Both the position numbers and the translations under genes were made by a program. Below, piece after piece: positions 10,541 through 23,630 of a stretch of DNA of 64,000 nt (position 1 is its first letter; each line of letters opens with the position of its first letter). The notes under the pieces are model-generated. The model saw nothing but the letters and a program-made list of their open reading frames with translations, searched no databases and was not told the DNA's origin. The stretch covers positions 61,831,022 to 61,895,021 of the forward strand of contig OV121081.1 of the NCBI GenBank assembly GCA_921293015.1, in the 5' to 3' direction. Source of the stretch: Phorcus lineatus. Its lineage: Eukaryota > Mollusca > Gastropoda > Trochida > Trochidae.

Positions 10541-13500
10541 TAATCCGTGAACCATTTCACTAGTGAAACTATCGATAGTTTAACGTACTGTGTTGTTCCC
10601 AATGATAAAGTATGATTTCAGTGCTGACTATTGCAATGTGTTTGAAGTATCGTTACACCCCTAGAGTTAGGTGATATTGATGTATCATGCCTCTTGATCC
10701 AATGGTTTGGAATAGACACTAATTTTTCATCAGGGGTAGATAAACCTAATCCTATCAAAGCAAGTTCACTTGTCAGAAAGTCAAATTTGCTAGATAATCT
10801 CTTGGCGTGACGTCAATATCGCATGTCGGCTGAGTCTTTTAGAGATTGACGACTTTATTTCAATATGTCATTAGGGCTAACTTGTAAATTCTTCAACATC
10901 ATTGTTTTTTATGTTAATTGAACCATTGTTTTATGGTGAAATATGGTTTTGCTACAAATCGGTTTTCTTGCGTGATTTTTATAAATTCTAAACTATATAT
11001 GACTCTTGATGAAAATTAAAACAAAATGTTTAGAAAAAATATTAGTAACAAAAATCAAATTTGAAGTTTACTTGTTGAACAGACATATAACTCAAAATAA
11101 TATTGTTTTAGAAACTCGGACTTAATTTTGAAATAAAATTTGTTTGGGGTTTCAGTATTCAGTACTAAATATTAAACGGTAAAACTGTTTTTGTCACATT
11201 TTTCATAAAAAGTGCAGATAGATCCTCCCAATGTGATTTCACTGACCGCAGTGTTTGGCTTTCTCGTTTAGATGTTGAGTAAATATGAGTTGATTTGAAT
11301 ATATTTGTCAAGGGGAGAGAGTGTATTGGAATATAGGGCCAGTTGATAACAGTAAAGTTCTGCAAATATTTTCAAAGCCAGAAGTCTCCAGTAGTTAACC
11401 GCTGATATATTTCCCAATTGTAACATGTGAAAAGAAACCATCATGTTATTGTGATCCCTATGCAGTTTATGTTGGCGCTTTATTAACTTTGATGTCTTTT
11501 AGGTATGTTAACTTCTTTGATAAAATTTTTCATTACTGAATGGCTTGATTACAGAATCATTAGCATTTCATATCCTTAACGAACTCTGATTATTCCCTTT
11601 TTTTATTTAGTTGTCATTCCAGAAATTACTAATAAGACGCTAAGGCAGATTATTTACCAAATTCTCGACCAAAAACCTGAAGTGGGTTTTAAGAAGAGCA
11701 CTTGGTTAAAGAAGCAGTATTTTTAGATAACCTAAAATTTACCTGCATGGCTTATCCATTACTTATGCACTGACTAGGTGGAGAAACAATTTTATTATTT
11801 TGCCTACAATTTCAGTTAAATATATGTTTAATGTCGGACAAACATGAGTTTAGATGTTATGTCTCATTTGGTTTAAATCTCTCCGTTATTTTTTCATTTG
11901 TGTCATAATTGGCTAAACAGGACAGTACAAACTTTGAATACACAGACTGTTCTGAACTGATTTTTTAATTGTAATCTTTTTCATAAAAAGGATTGTGTTT
12001 GTTGATTTTGACACAAACTCGTAAGGTTTTTGGGGCTCATTCGATACATTTTTGACCCTAACGATAGCTCCCTGCATTCAAGGAAGTTGAAAGTGTCCCC
12101 GTAATCTTTATTTATTAGGGCCCTTTGGGGTGACCCAGTTTGTTGAAGTGCCACCAAAAATGGAACTTGTACAATGTGAGACTCGGAGGGGCTGGCATAG
12201 TTCACCAGGCTGTGATCAACACAACGCCTCAAATCCCTGCGTCAAACGAAATTGTATTTGTTCTTCTTTTACTCTTGTTGACACTCGGTGGTAAAACAAT
12301 GGACTGTCACTTTCTACTGGGGCATTATGGGTACTCAGACAAAGTTATCTACCTAGTCTAAGCGATTTTGAATAAGTTTCATGCGGAGTTTTTATCAGTT
12401 TGGAGCGTTACTAGACATTTTAAATCCATTTTGTTTGTGGTGGATGGAACTCACATACAGCTTCATTCTTTGAAATGTGTTATAGAGTGTGGACTAAACT
12501 TTCACCATGAAGTGGGACTGTGGTGCTCATTTGAATTTTGTGAACCTTTTTGTGCAAAACTCAATATGAAGGACTGCTGTGTAGTATTGCTGTGTCAAAT
12601 TATGTGATTTATCTTTCATTTGACACTCGAGAAGCTGTTTATTGAAAGCAGCTCTTGATCACATTGTTGAGTAATGACAGTCTCCATTCAAACAATATAA
12701 CGGCTAAAAGAAATTTTAAACTTTCTCCCATGGAACCTCCTTGACTCATCGATTTAAGTTTTGACTGTCTTCTTCAGTTATGAGGAAAAGGTTATGAGCA
12801 AAGAATGGACTTATATGCAAAGATGCTTAATTAAGGTTTTTATTGCTTGGAAGTGGAGCTGAGTGAATAAGATCAATTAGTATTTTTAAAAAATCGGCTT
12901 TGAACTTTGTGCAGTTGACATTTTGAGGCAAAGTATTAATAGTATATCAATGCAAAAAAGATTTTTTTGATGACTTTTAAAAGTTATTTTAGTTCCATTG
13001 TGAATCACATAATCAATGCTAACAGAATTTTGCTGTTTCGAAAACGGTATCCCTGTTCGCTTCAAGAGATAAGCCTGAACAGTGATATAGTGGAGGATTC
13101 AAGTAGTGGCCGCTATCCTGATGTATCTATAACACGGCCAACATGAGGATGTTTTACGTTGTCTGGCGGTAAGTGGTGTATCGTGTACTCAGCTTTCCAT
13201 ATCATTAACCATGCCAACGGAAATACAGAATCAAAACTTCAGATGTCTGACGATTTTAGCACTTGTAGGATTCTAATTGATATTTTCAGGTAATTATCTA
13301 CACTAAATGACTTTGATGAAGATTTGCAGCAGCCTGGAGATGGTAATTAGTTAGTTGTTAGTGAAATTGAACCATGTTTGAAAATAGTCCGACAATAAAA
13401 CACTCAAAGAAGAAACGATCATTTCAAATGCTGGCCAGAATGGGTTTTGATGATATTGAACCATATTTGAAAATAGTTTGACGGTCAAACGCTTAGGTGA

Positions 13501-14739
13501 AATAAAACCATCATTCTGAAAGCTAGCTAAATTTGTTTCTATTCAAATTAAACCATATTCAGTGATAGTTTCTTACATAAAAAAAGAAACTTTCATTTCA
13601 AATGCTTGCGTAATTTCCATGTGTTGTGTGTTATTAGGATAAGAAAAGTAATGTAAAACATTGTTGAACAATACATGACCTTTTTTTCTGCCTATCGGGG
13701 AATATTCCGACATATCTTGGTTTTCAGCTATGTCAAGTCCAGGTTTATTCCCTGTTTTCATTCTTTGACTTTCCAGATTGGTTTAAGTTTCCAAACACCA
13801 AGCATAGTGGTAGTATGCTAAAAACATCTTTTGAAGAACTTGCATTTTCTAGGTTGTAAGTAGATCTTCGAATATATGGCATTATTGGTAATCATCGCTT
13901 CAAGTTGTGATAGCCATTATTATTGGTTTTTTGAGTGTCTGCCAAAGGAAGGTAGAGTATAGAAAGAAAATAATTTTCCAAGTTGGAATGGCACAAGCTA
14001 GACAGTATTTCCCTCTGAATGATGGTGGCTTCGACGTTTATTTGTCAATGTGTGTTTATAGGTGTGAAGAATAAAATGAATAAAGGTGTGAAGAATGAGA
14101 AATAACAGTTTGATCATTATTTCCTTGTAAGAATTTTGAAAAACAAATTGGAATCTGTTGAAATGTAATTGTTATTGTTATTTTTAGCGATAAACTAGGT
14201 TTATTTACTTATCCTTTATGAATTATCAAATTAGTAACAAGAGAAGATTTATTGATCTGATTTGTTAATAAGTTATCTATTTCTTTTAAAGTGCTAATAG
14301 AAATATTCTTGACAATCAAAATCATTAAACGTTGTATAATGAATCTCATATTGAATCGTTAAGATGTCCACAGATCAGTTCTTCAATTTGAAATTAGTTA
14401 CTTTGTGATTTTAGAATGTAACAAAAGTTATTAAAATTCCATTGTGAATCACATAATCGAAAGATTCTAACAGAATTCTCCAAAAGTAATCACCTTGTAA
14501 TGCTTATCTTTAAGCTGGGATAATGAGGAGAAATCTTGCGATATTATTGATGTGCAGATAAACACACCCAGAGGGACAATATGATATGCATTATTTGACA
14601 GCGATCTGATAACATCCTTTGAACTAAGGAGTCCTTTTATCATCAATAATCAAGATACGTGCAAAAATCAGGTCTCATGACATGTCTGAAGAGACTGATG
14701 CAGTGTAATGATTTTAGTTCTTAGGTTTCTGCTCCGTGT

Positions 14740-15850
14740 GGAGCCGTGTTTGAAAAAGCTGGGAAGTGATTGGACAAGGTGTATAGTATCCTAGCAGTGA
14801 TGGCTTTCTCTGTGTGACTACACCATGTCTACGTTGGGACAGCTTGCAAATTATAATTAATCCAAGTGACGACTTTCTTACAGTGTGTCTCCATCTTTTA
14901 ACTGTCAAGAGTTTGGGCTAGGTATATGTTTTCTTAGCAGTGATGGTTTTCTTTGAGTGACTACATCTTGTCTGAGTTTGGACTTGTTGCAAAAAATGAT
15001 TGATCCAAGAGACGACTTCCTCATGGTGTGACTCCATCTGTAGATGTTAAGAGTTTTGACAGGGTATAAGTTTGCAGTGGAATGGAACACAGGTTTTTAT
15101 TTCCTCAATGTGACAGAATCTAGAGTTTTCAGGTTGGTAGTGACAATAAATCCAAGTGAAGACTTTGTCAGGGACTGACTCCATCTTAGTTGTCAAGATT
15201 TTGGACAGGGTATAATCATAACCTACCAATGAGGATGAGTCAAAGTTTGTCTTTCATATATAAGAATACATCTTGAGCTGTCAGCATTTAGAATGACAGG
15301 GTATAATTGATTTATAATCAAAACATTTTTCCTAAGAGTGACTTCATATAGAGTTGTTGGCAGTTTGGAATGGTTATGATGTGTTACCAGTGATCGTGAC
15401 CCTAGTGGCACTCTTCTGAGAATGAAGACATCTTTATCCATCAGCGGTTCGGAAAGGGTATGTCATATCCTAGAAGTAATGATATCTGATTTTCACTGAG
15501 TGTGAGCTGTCAGCAAGTTAGACAGGGTGTGATTTTCTATGAATCTGAGCCCACGTGCCTGACTACAAACTGAGACATCAAGAGAAGGGACAGTTTAAGA
15601 TATACAAGTGAAGGCAGATCCTCATCAATATTTTCTCGGGGTGTGAAAAGGGTATGTTACAATCAAGCATGGTTGCATGATGAAGAACGTTATTGAGTTT
15701 GACTGCAAAATCTCAGGAGCTGTCAGTAGTAGATTATTATTGGACTTGACTCTATGATGGATCCATATTAGCATCTTTCTGGAGAGTGACAGTGTATTGA
15801 GGTGTCAGTAGTTTGGACAGGGGTATGATACTGGGCAGGGTTGTATGAAC
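14740..15850 (+). repeat. Highly decayed tandem array, about 70-75 bp unit (doubled near 145 bp)
   Basis: Recurring blocks are GTATA(A/T)G..TCCTAGCAGTGATG, TGAGTGACTACATCTTG, GAGTTTGGACAGG and ATCCAAGTGACGACTTT. The last occurs near 14860, 15003 and 15150. The GGACAGGGTAT-type junction recurs about every 70-90 bp to 15830. Short minus-strand open frames here (14714-15441) repeat one another because of the array and are not genes. Confidence 0.7.
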
Positions 15851-16028
15851 CTGTGCCCACGCTGACATTGTCAAAGAGTGTTACTAGGTCTTGAGCTGTC
15901 TTCCGGCAGACCACAATAGTCCAGGAGGACATCGGTAATCTAATCTGGAGCAGCGACTAAATAATGAGGAATTTCATACCAGGAACATTATAGAAGTGCC
16001 ACTAGCTCATTTGTAAGTGTGGACTTGC

Positions 16029-16081
16029 ATGCACAGCCTCGTATTAAAGATGGCGGGGCACTTGTGGCGCATAGCAGAATG
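16029..16081 (+). CDS. Candidate alternative first coding exon A (short)
   Basis: ATGs at 16029 and 16050 share one frame, with an in-frame TAA at 16014. The second ATG lies in AAAGATGGCGGGG, a strong Kozak context (A at -3, G at +4) and also the classic YY1-type AAGATGGCGG element found at many initiation regions. The frame runs MAGHLWRIAE and reaches a consensus GTAGGT donor at 16082, leaving two bases (TG). Splicing to 37377 would give TGG TAC and stay open. CpG density rises locally from about 16040 to 16105 compared with the surrounding intron. The peptide is too short to identify, and the YY1-like motif plus donor could arise by chance, so the call rests on phase, Kozak context and CpG content. 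Confidence 0.35.
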
Positions 16082-16734
16082 GTAGGTGCCAGACGCTTGT
16101 TTTATAACAGTTAGTTTTATGACTTTTTTCATTTCCATTTAGGATGCATTGTACCTTTGTATGCTTTTTGAAAGGTTAGTTGTGATTTATTAAAATTTTT
16201 TGTGAAAGTTCCTACTTGTTCTGCTTGAATTTCCAGTGAATGATTTATGTATAGATGACTGGTGATGTATATTTGAGAGTGATTAGGGCTTTACTGACCA
16301 TGATTTAAAATTTTTGCCCCTCTTTTTGTTATATTCATTTTAAAAAAAGATACACCTTTGTTTGGCTGAATTGCTGAAAGGCTGAAAGGTTATTTAAGTA
16401 TGTTTTTTTAATTAGATAAATTAGATTAATTAAATCTGTGCCAGTTCTAAGGTTCTGGGGAAGGACATTCAAGTTTAAGGTTTGACATGTTTTGGATAGT
16501 ATCCTTCCATCCAATACTAGTTTGTGTACTAAAGCCGGACCGATAGCTTGGTAAAGAAGCCGCTAGAGACTTTACTTTGTGAATGTAGCCCCCTTATTAG
16601 CAGGAGGATCAAACTGTATCACTTGTTAAACAGTTGAATCAACAACCACAGCCATGAAGTGACTATAACACAAACTTGGGTCTTTATCTTGAATCATCAG
16701 ACAATAGTACAGACAAACCTATCCATACCTTAAA

Positions 16735-17295
16735 CTTTTGTTTTTCTATTTAGTCAACATAAGTCAATACCAAATCTACTCATGCCATAGAGTTTGGTTT
16801 TTCTATTAGGTCTTCAAAACTAAACCCAAATACTCATAATGTGACTTGTTATGTTTTTCCATTGAGCCAACGAAAGTCAACACCAAATTTGATCATTTCA
16901 CAAACGGGTTTTACTCTTTTAAGTCAATAAAGTTAACACAAAACCTTCTAGTGCTTGAATAATATTACAAACTCTGGTTATTTTGTCATCACCGAATCTG
17001 ACAATATCACAAAGTTATGTTTTTCTATTAAATCAACAAAAGTCAACAAAAAATCTTACCATATAACACAGTTTTGTTTTCTATTAATTCAACGAAAGTC
17101 AACACCAAATCTTATCATATAACACAGGTTTTTTTTTCTATTAAGTCAACGAAAATTAACACCAAATCTGATCATGCAACAGACTTGTGTTATTCTGTTA
17201 AGTCACCGAAAGTCGACACAAAATCTTCCGGTTCTTGAAGAGACCATACCACAAGTTCTGGTTATTCTGTAAAGTAAACCAAAGTCAAGACAATC
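16735..17295 (+). repeat. Tandem repeat, about 66-bp unit, roughly eight copies
   Basis: The unit reads approximately TTTTTCTATTAAGTCAACGAAAGTCAACACCAAATCT(G/T)ATCAT..CACAGG and recurs through the interval with substitutions. The cleanest neighbours are at about 17020-17200. It is non-coding. Confidence 0.85.
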
Positions 17296-17844
17296 TATTT
17301 GGTTAGTTCTCTATTCTTTTGCTTGTTTTTCTTTGATCTGCTTTGCATACATGTCAGATATGTTTATGTATGATCTCTACGACAGTTTTAACAATGGCAA
17401 CATAGATTCTTAGCAGTGGAAGAATTTGGGAGAAGGTATTGTGTGCAATGGTTTTTAGCTGGGAGTCTCTGAAGTTTGAAATGTTAATGTCAACATCTTT
17501 GTTTCCCTTTCTCTTACTTCATGACCTGTTGTTTCTCACTGTATCTTTTTAAACAATATCATTCTTACTTTGTCAACAACAAGAACAAAATACAAATCAT
17601 AAATAGCATCAAATTATGCCAGTGTTTGTTTCAAGACATCTGTTTTTTAAAGATTATTGTTCAACACAGATTTAAGAAATGGTAACCTTTTGCTATAAGG
17701 TCAATTAAAAAATTACGTTTTTTGATTTAACAGAATTTTTTTAGAATATATAATATGAGGTTTATCAAGATTTTAACTTCTGATGTACTTCTTTCTACAA
17801 AACCAGAAATGTGTGTAAGCTTCCCATCAGTGTTGATAACTATA

Positions 17845-18425
17845 CAGTGTTTCCGTTGTCCGGTAAATACCGGTCATAGTCCGATAAAAATATTATTGTC
17901 CGGTATTTAAAAAACCTGTCGGACATGATGTCCGATTAAATAACAAGCTGTCAAACTCATTTCATAAACCTTTATTTGAAAAAAAGCACTGGTAACATCT
18001 AATGATGCGATACCCCAATCATATTTTTCTGGAAATCCCACTCGCTTCTGTAGCTTGAAATAGAACGCAACGAAGTGCGCATGATATAATCATTCGAATA
18101 ACTGCAGCTGAATTTATCGACCTCAGTTTCAATTTATGCGTGAAATGTATACGGAAATTATCGACTTATTCCGATCATTTACGAATGTAAACACGTTTTT
18201 TCGACAATGAAAAAGCAGACGAATCTTTCTTCCTACTTTGGTGGCAAAATTAAACGAACGAAAGAGAAAATCAGAAGATGACGCAGGTAATATTATTACT
18301 AGCAAAAAATCAACAAAACATTTATTAGCTACATTTATCTGACCGATAAAAAATGTAAATGTCCGGTATTTTTCAAAGCCGTCGGACATGATGACCGGCT
18401 GTCAAAAATGCCAGCGGAAACACTG
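17845..18425. mobile_element. hAT-like DNA transposon relic with 5-bp target duplication
   Basis: The ends are inverted: CAGTGTTTCCGTTG at the left and the complement of CAGTGTTTCCGCTGG at the right, flanked by CTATA on both sides (17840-17844 and 18426-18430). CAGTG termini are typical of hAT elements. A 40-bp segment near the left end (GTCCGGTATTT..CGGACATGATG, from 17897) recurs in direct, not inverted, orientation near the right end (from 18360). A short + strand open frame at 18207 (MKKQTNLSSYFGG...) resembles the Lys/Gln-Ser-Phe N-terminus common in hAT and ZMYM-like transposases. It is followed by a CAG|GTAATA donor but stops two codons earlier, so it is a broken first exon. The element is non-autonomous. 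Confidence 0.7.
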
Positions 18426-18886
18426 CTATATAGATCTGTGCAAGTGGTTTTAAAGGCGTTATAGCACATTTATAAAATTCTTAAATATATCTTCATATTT
18501 TTTACATTTAGTACAAGTAAAGGCCAAATATATTTTCTTCAAAGTGTTATACATCTCATAACTCAACCTGATTATTCTATTTCACAGGATAATGTGTCAA
18601 AGTGGAAAAATGCATTTAGCCATTTTAGTGTGAACACCTTTTAATCATTTGAGTATTTTGATATTGATCCGAGTAGCTTAACCAAACTTGGTAAGTGTTC
18701 CCTTGATCTTCATATTGAATTTAAAAAGCTGTTTCCCTACAATTTGCAATTTTTGTTTTCCTGTTCCCGAGATGAATTTTTTCCCCTGAGAAAACTTGCA
18801 ACAGTGCCTCATATAGCTACTGGTAATGTTACATGAATGTTGACTATTGTTTTTGTGTTCAATATCTTTAAGAAAATACTTTTATT

Positions 18887-19001
18887 CCTGGACCTGTATT
18901 TTTGAATCTCTCTTAGTGCTAAGAAAGTCATAAGTACCATGCATTAACATAAGCCTTCGACTATCTTAGCACTAAGAGAGCTTCGAAAATCTGGCCACAG
19001 G
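18887..19001. repeat. Palindromic MITE-like hairpin, copy 1
   Basis: The two halves are imperfect complements: CTCTCTTAGTGCTAAG on the left and CTTAGCACTAAGAGAG on the right, enclosing a short centre with TAAGTACCATGCATTAACAT. The outer ends are CCTG and CAGG. A second copy lies at 54462-54575. At about 115 bp it is too small to code for anything. Confidence 0.75.
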
Positions 19002-21749
19002 TTTGTTACTATTTCTTCAATAAACAGCTTTTAATATTTGCTTTTAAGATTAATTTGATGAAGTTATCAAATTATAAATGGTATCAAAGGTTATAATTTC
19101 AATATCTATATTATGAACAGTTTTTAACAAATGTCTGTGATAATGAATGTTGCTTGGAAGGGACTAACATTATTCGGTGAGGATAATGTGATGGATCTAT
19201 CCCCAGGTTTAGTGTCCAGGTTATGTATTGATTATCATAGACTTATCACTAAGAGAGGGATTTACAAGACTGATATAGTTAAAGCAGTAGCTCAAGGATA
19301 TGCTTAGATCTCCGTTCCACCCTGAGTCGCTTCTGTTGCCTGCAATGTCTCTTCGTGTCACATGCTTCAAAACATTCAATACGATTTCATAACTTTTTCA
19401 GGAATATGAAATTGAAAAGATGATAATAGATGTATCAACAATTTATGAGCCTTATTTCTGAGAAATCTGATATCATTATCATTTTGCCAGTTTATGATAA
19501 TATTTGCAATGGGAAAGGTTTGAAAAACTATATATCCACATTGTTGTACTGAGTCTGAATGAAGGATATTTTGTATACAAAAGTATTTGATAGAAAATGA
19601 TTAAAAATGCAACAAATCTTTTTCAGTTTTAGCTTAACACATTGTTATTATGAAAGGTGTTTCCAGGTTTAAACTAAGACTAAATCATAACTGCACGTTG
19701 TGGTCAACTCACACTCTCTTACAAAGAAGGCAGTACACGGACAATTTATTTATGCATCATTGACCATTTGACATACAATCTCCTACCTAAGTAACAGCAT
19801 TTATCAGGATTGACTATCCTATGTGTCTTTTCTGAGGCTGTCAACCTCTCATCTTTATTATCATGTTCTATGTTATCAACTGCTTGGTGTTTAAGAAAAG
19901 GAAGTGTGCCTGTGGCATCATGCACATTCAGTGTGGAGTGTCAATTGATTGTATGGAAAGAATCTACTTTGACTTGCTGTCGTACGAGATTTTATAATGT
20001 GTCGTGTATATGTGAAAGTTTTTGTAATGGTTGATGTCATATCTATCTCTGTTTAGATAGTGATTTGTGCAAATAGCAGTATTTGAAAAGGTTAAAGTAT
20101 ATTCTAAAGTTTTTTTTTAATATCACATTAGGAACATAAATTGATTTCTTTGGCTATGGGATTCAAATTTATTTTTTAAGTTTGTTTTTCAGATATCTTA
20201 AAATGTGATGAGGGAAAAGACATATTACTGTAACATCTTGTTCAGAAGGAAAAATCTAATACTGATTTGATAGAAAACATTTGGATCGGAATATGGAGTT
20301 CATTCCTGTCAGTCAGAAAAGGATTCACTTGAAACTTTTTTATTTGTTGCAGATTTAAGTATAAAAAATCTTGCTGTAGGTTCCAATTTGCTGAAAACAA
20401 CCAAGAGTCAGTTTGCCAGGTTCCATTGATATGCATTGTTATGTTAATTTTGCAGGCTTTCTTACACCAATAATGTTAACAATCACCAGAACCCCAATGT
20501 GTATGAATGAAATACAAAAGATTTGGTGTTCAACCTTTCATTACATTTAGGCCTGTATATATAAATACAGAAACAAATTGAAAACTTTACCATTGCGACT
20601 AAGGAGAATGGCCCATTCAAAATACTGAAAAGGACTTAATTAAAGCCCTAAAAAAGGCCCAGTGTGAAAGGTGTCTTTACAGGGATATATATAATTATTT
20701 ATTTATTTGTAGGTGTTTATGTGTACTGCAATGTTTATCTGATTAAGAATTTGTATTTTGAAAAAATATTAATTTTCAATAATCAAGAACCAAATTTGAT
20801 TGATTTAATCATTATCAATAATGTAGTCAGTCATTCAACAGAGCAACCTCTCTTCGGCTTTGATAGTTTTTATGTCAATGATGAGATGATGTAAACGCTT
20901 TTTGAAATTACGAGCTTTAAAAGTGTTAGTTATGAAGTGATGAATCATTAAATAAAATTGGTCTTTCCTTGACTTTGTTCCAAGGTGCATTACATGCAAG
21001 TCATTTGTCATTAAGCATTGATACCCCTGAAGTTATGTAATATGGGTGAGTTTTTGTGTGTTTTGCAGAATTGAGAGTAGCAGTGATGGAATAGTTCCAG
21101 AAATATATCAACATGATGAAAGGAGAGTGAACATGTCAACTTTTAATTTCGTCTCTTTTGGTGAATTAATTGTAGATTTGAAATGTGAGCAAGTTTAGAT
21201 AAAACTCCATTTCATATAATTTGTTTTTTATCATAAAAAGTGTCATTTCTCACATGAGAAATGCGAAAGGTGGACTAGTTTGAATTATGGACTTTTGATT
21301 TCATATTCTCCTTAGATTATTATTATTGATTAGATTTGTGAGCAAATATTAATTTGAAACTTCTTTTAGTTATCAAAAGAATAATTGCCAGAAAATTGGA
21401 ACATGTTTGAGTTATTACTTAATTACAGACCACGTAAAGTACACAAACCATAATTACACTGTACTCCTCCCAAAACCGTGCAAGAAATACTTGCTGGTCT
21501 CGGCGGTACATGTAATGATTCATCCAATCACAGCACATTCCGCAATAATTAGCTGAGATCTATTTGCCAGAACTCTGGTCCAGTGAACAAAAAGCATTCT
21601 CCAATATAAAGACTGCAGTTGGATGTCGCAGCTTTATCGATTTTTCTCGGTCTATTCGGACAAAATGAGGACCAAAATAGGACATCAGTGTGGACTGATT
21701 GATTTTTTATAAGGTACCTGATTTTTCTAAACAGGTAGAGAGCTTGGCA

Positions 21750-22560
21750 AGACTAATCACATGTTTGTTGAATCTTCACTTCCTTGTGTGGACTTCTTTT
21801 ATGACAGTTGAGGGATGAACGTTGACATTTCCTTGCCCAATGCTTCACCAAATACTTTAGGTGTCCATCATAAAAAGTGTTTATGATTGTTTGGGTTTCA
21901 TTGGAACATGGCTTCTGGGAGCTGTGACTAATTTCTAGGAACAAGTTGCGTCTTTGCTGTTGACAGTTCACAGAATTGGTTACTGATTTGGTGTCTCACC
22001 GAATGTTGCCAATCAGAAAAAAGTATTTATGAGTGTTTTAGGATTCATTTAAACATCATTTTATGGATTCAATTTCTTGGATCTGTTGACATAACTAATG
22101 TGAACACAGTTACAGCGTTGCTGTTGTTGATTTATGAAATTTCGTCTATTTAGTGCCACATCCAGTCTTGTGAGGTTTCCATGAGAAATAAGTGTTTAGA
22201 ATGTTTCTTGCTCCACTTGAACATGACTTTGTTGATGCCGATTCTTGGATGTCTTGAATAATTGGTTTGAACAAGTTACATGTTGGCTATTGACAGTTCT
22301 TGGGACCAATTCTTGAGGACATTTCTTTGATTGGTGCATCAAAGAGTGTTTAAAGCTGTTTTTCAACAAGAAGAAGAATGTTGTATGGGACATTGATTGA
22401 ATTTTCTTCGCAACTGAGATGTTTAAGGTGATGTAAAAAGAAAAGAACTTTTGACAGTTTGTAGAAATGGTGAATGTTTGTTGCAATAAAGGGATATTGT
22501 GATCGAATAAAGGTTTGGAGTTGGTGACTGATGCCACTCCAGTATCCATCAGATAATACA
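21750..22560 (+). repeat. Decayed tandem array, about 165-bp unit
   Basis: A GAACAAGTT(G/A)C..TTGCTGTTGACAGTTC block recurs at about 21938, 22100 and 22268. Each is preceded by AAGTGTTTA..AT and by an ATTGGAACATGGCTT-like block. The minus-strand open frames at 21753-21971 and 22196-22613 fall inside the array and show no domain; they are treated as chance. Confidence 0.65.
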
Positions 22561-22614
22561 ATTTGACATTTTACAGTAATAAACCCATCGATGTGATATT
22601 TTTTTTGGAACATC

Positions 22615-22880
22615 CAAAATTACTGATGCCATTTTGAAACATGGACTTCCTTGTGCCTTTGTTGTATGTGATGGTAATTGTTGGAACATGGACATTGAAT
22701 CCCCTTTTCTTGAGATAAATAATGCATTAAAACATTTGGTGTTTAACCATGGACTTACTATGACCTTTTATATGTAATGTAATGCATTGGAACATATGAC
22801 CATGAAACCTTTGATTCATTGGAACCTGCCGATTCCATCTCTTATGTTATATAATGAATTGGAACATTTGATGCCGGTGT
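22615..22880 (+). repeat. Decayed tandem array, about 70-bp unit
   Basis: At least three units contain a TATGT(G/A)ATG block followed by ATTGGAACAT..GACC/ATTGAA (for example near 22685, 22788 and 22858). It adjoins the preceding 165-bp array and shares its TTGGAACAT core, so the two may be parts of one older array. Confidence 0.5.
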
Positions 22881-23214
22881 TCTGTAAGGTCTATGACTAA
22901 CAATCCTAAGGTGAGTATATTTACACCGCAAGCTCTCACCTTAATTTAAATGATGTTTTTGAGCGAGCATGCAGTTGTAAGTAAAAAAATCTGAAATGGG
23001 TTAGTTGCATGCTGTGTTACATCTAGGGTTGAGAACAATTATCTGCCAACATCGGCCCTGGTAGACGCCCTATTTTTCAGATTCAATTGAGCAGATGATG
23101 TTAGTGAGAGTATTGAACCTTGTTTTGTAAGCTAAAGACATTACATGTAAGGCTGATGGATGTTTTGGTGGTAATACAAGTGAGCCCTAAGCTGGTCCTC
23201 TGGGATCAACAGAA

Positions 23215-23630
23215 ACCATGCTTGATTTGACTTCAGAATATGGAGTCCTGCTGTACTTGCTTATGTATCAATCATGGAAATATTAACCTTTAGCATGCAG
23301 ATCTAGGAATGTAAAGATAGAAATGATATTTGTCTGTTGCTGTCTGTGCAATCATTAGAGTTTTGTGATGCCTTGTATGATTTGACTCAAGAATTTGCAG
23401 TCCTGCTGTAGTAGGTTATGTATCAATCATGAAGACATTTACCTTTAGCATGCAGATCTAGGAATGTATGAAGAAAAGTTTTTGTAGGTCTCTCCCTCTC
23501 TCTAAGATTATCAGATCAATCAAGATGCCCTGCATGATTTGACTCAAGAAAATGGAGTCTAGCTCTACTTGCTTTCGTATCAATCTTGTGAAGAAATTAA
23601 CCTTTAGCATGCAGATCTAGGAATATTTAG
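23215..23630 (+). repeat. Three-copy tandem repeat, about 155-bp period
   Basis: Copies near 23215-23315, 23369-23467 and 23526-23627 share ATGATTTGACTCAAGAA, GGAGTCCTGCTGTACTTGCT, TATGTATCAATCATG and a nearly invariant ACCTTTAGCATGCAGATCT block ending AGGAAT. The spacer sequences between conserved 100-bp cores differ much more than the cores do. Confidence 0.85.

Noticed and set aside
11981-12361. Overlapping open frames on both strands near 12.1 kb
   Set aside because: The patch is slightly GC-richer and could be a fragment of an old element, but neither frame has a recognisable protein pattern or convincing splice sites.
22196-22613. 121- and 87-residue minus-strand open frames
   Set aside because: They overlap a decayed tandem array, have low-complexity composition, no splice context and no recognisable motif.
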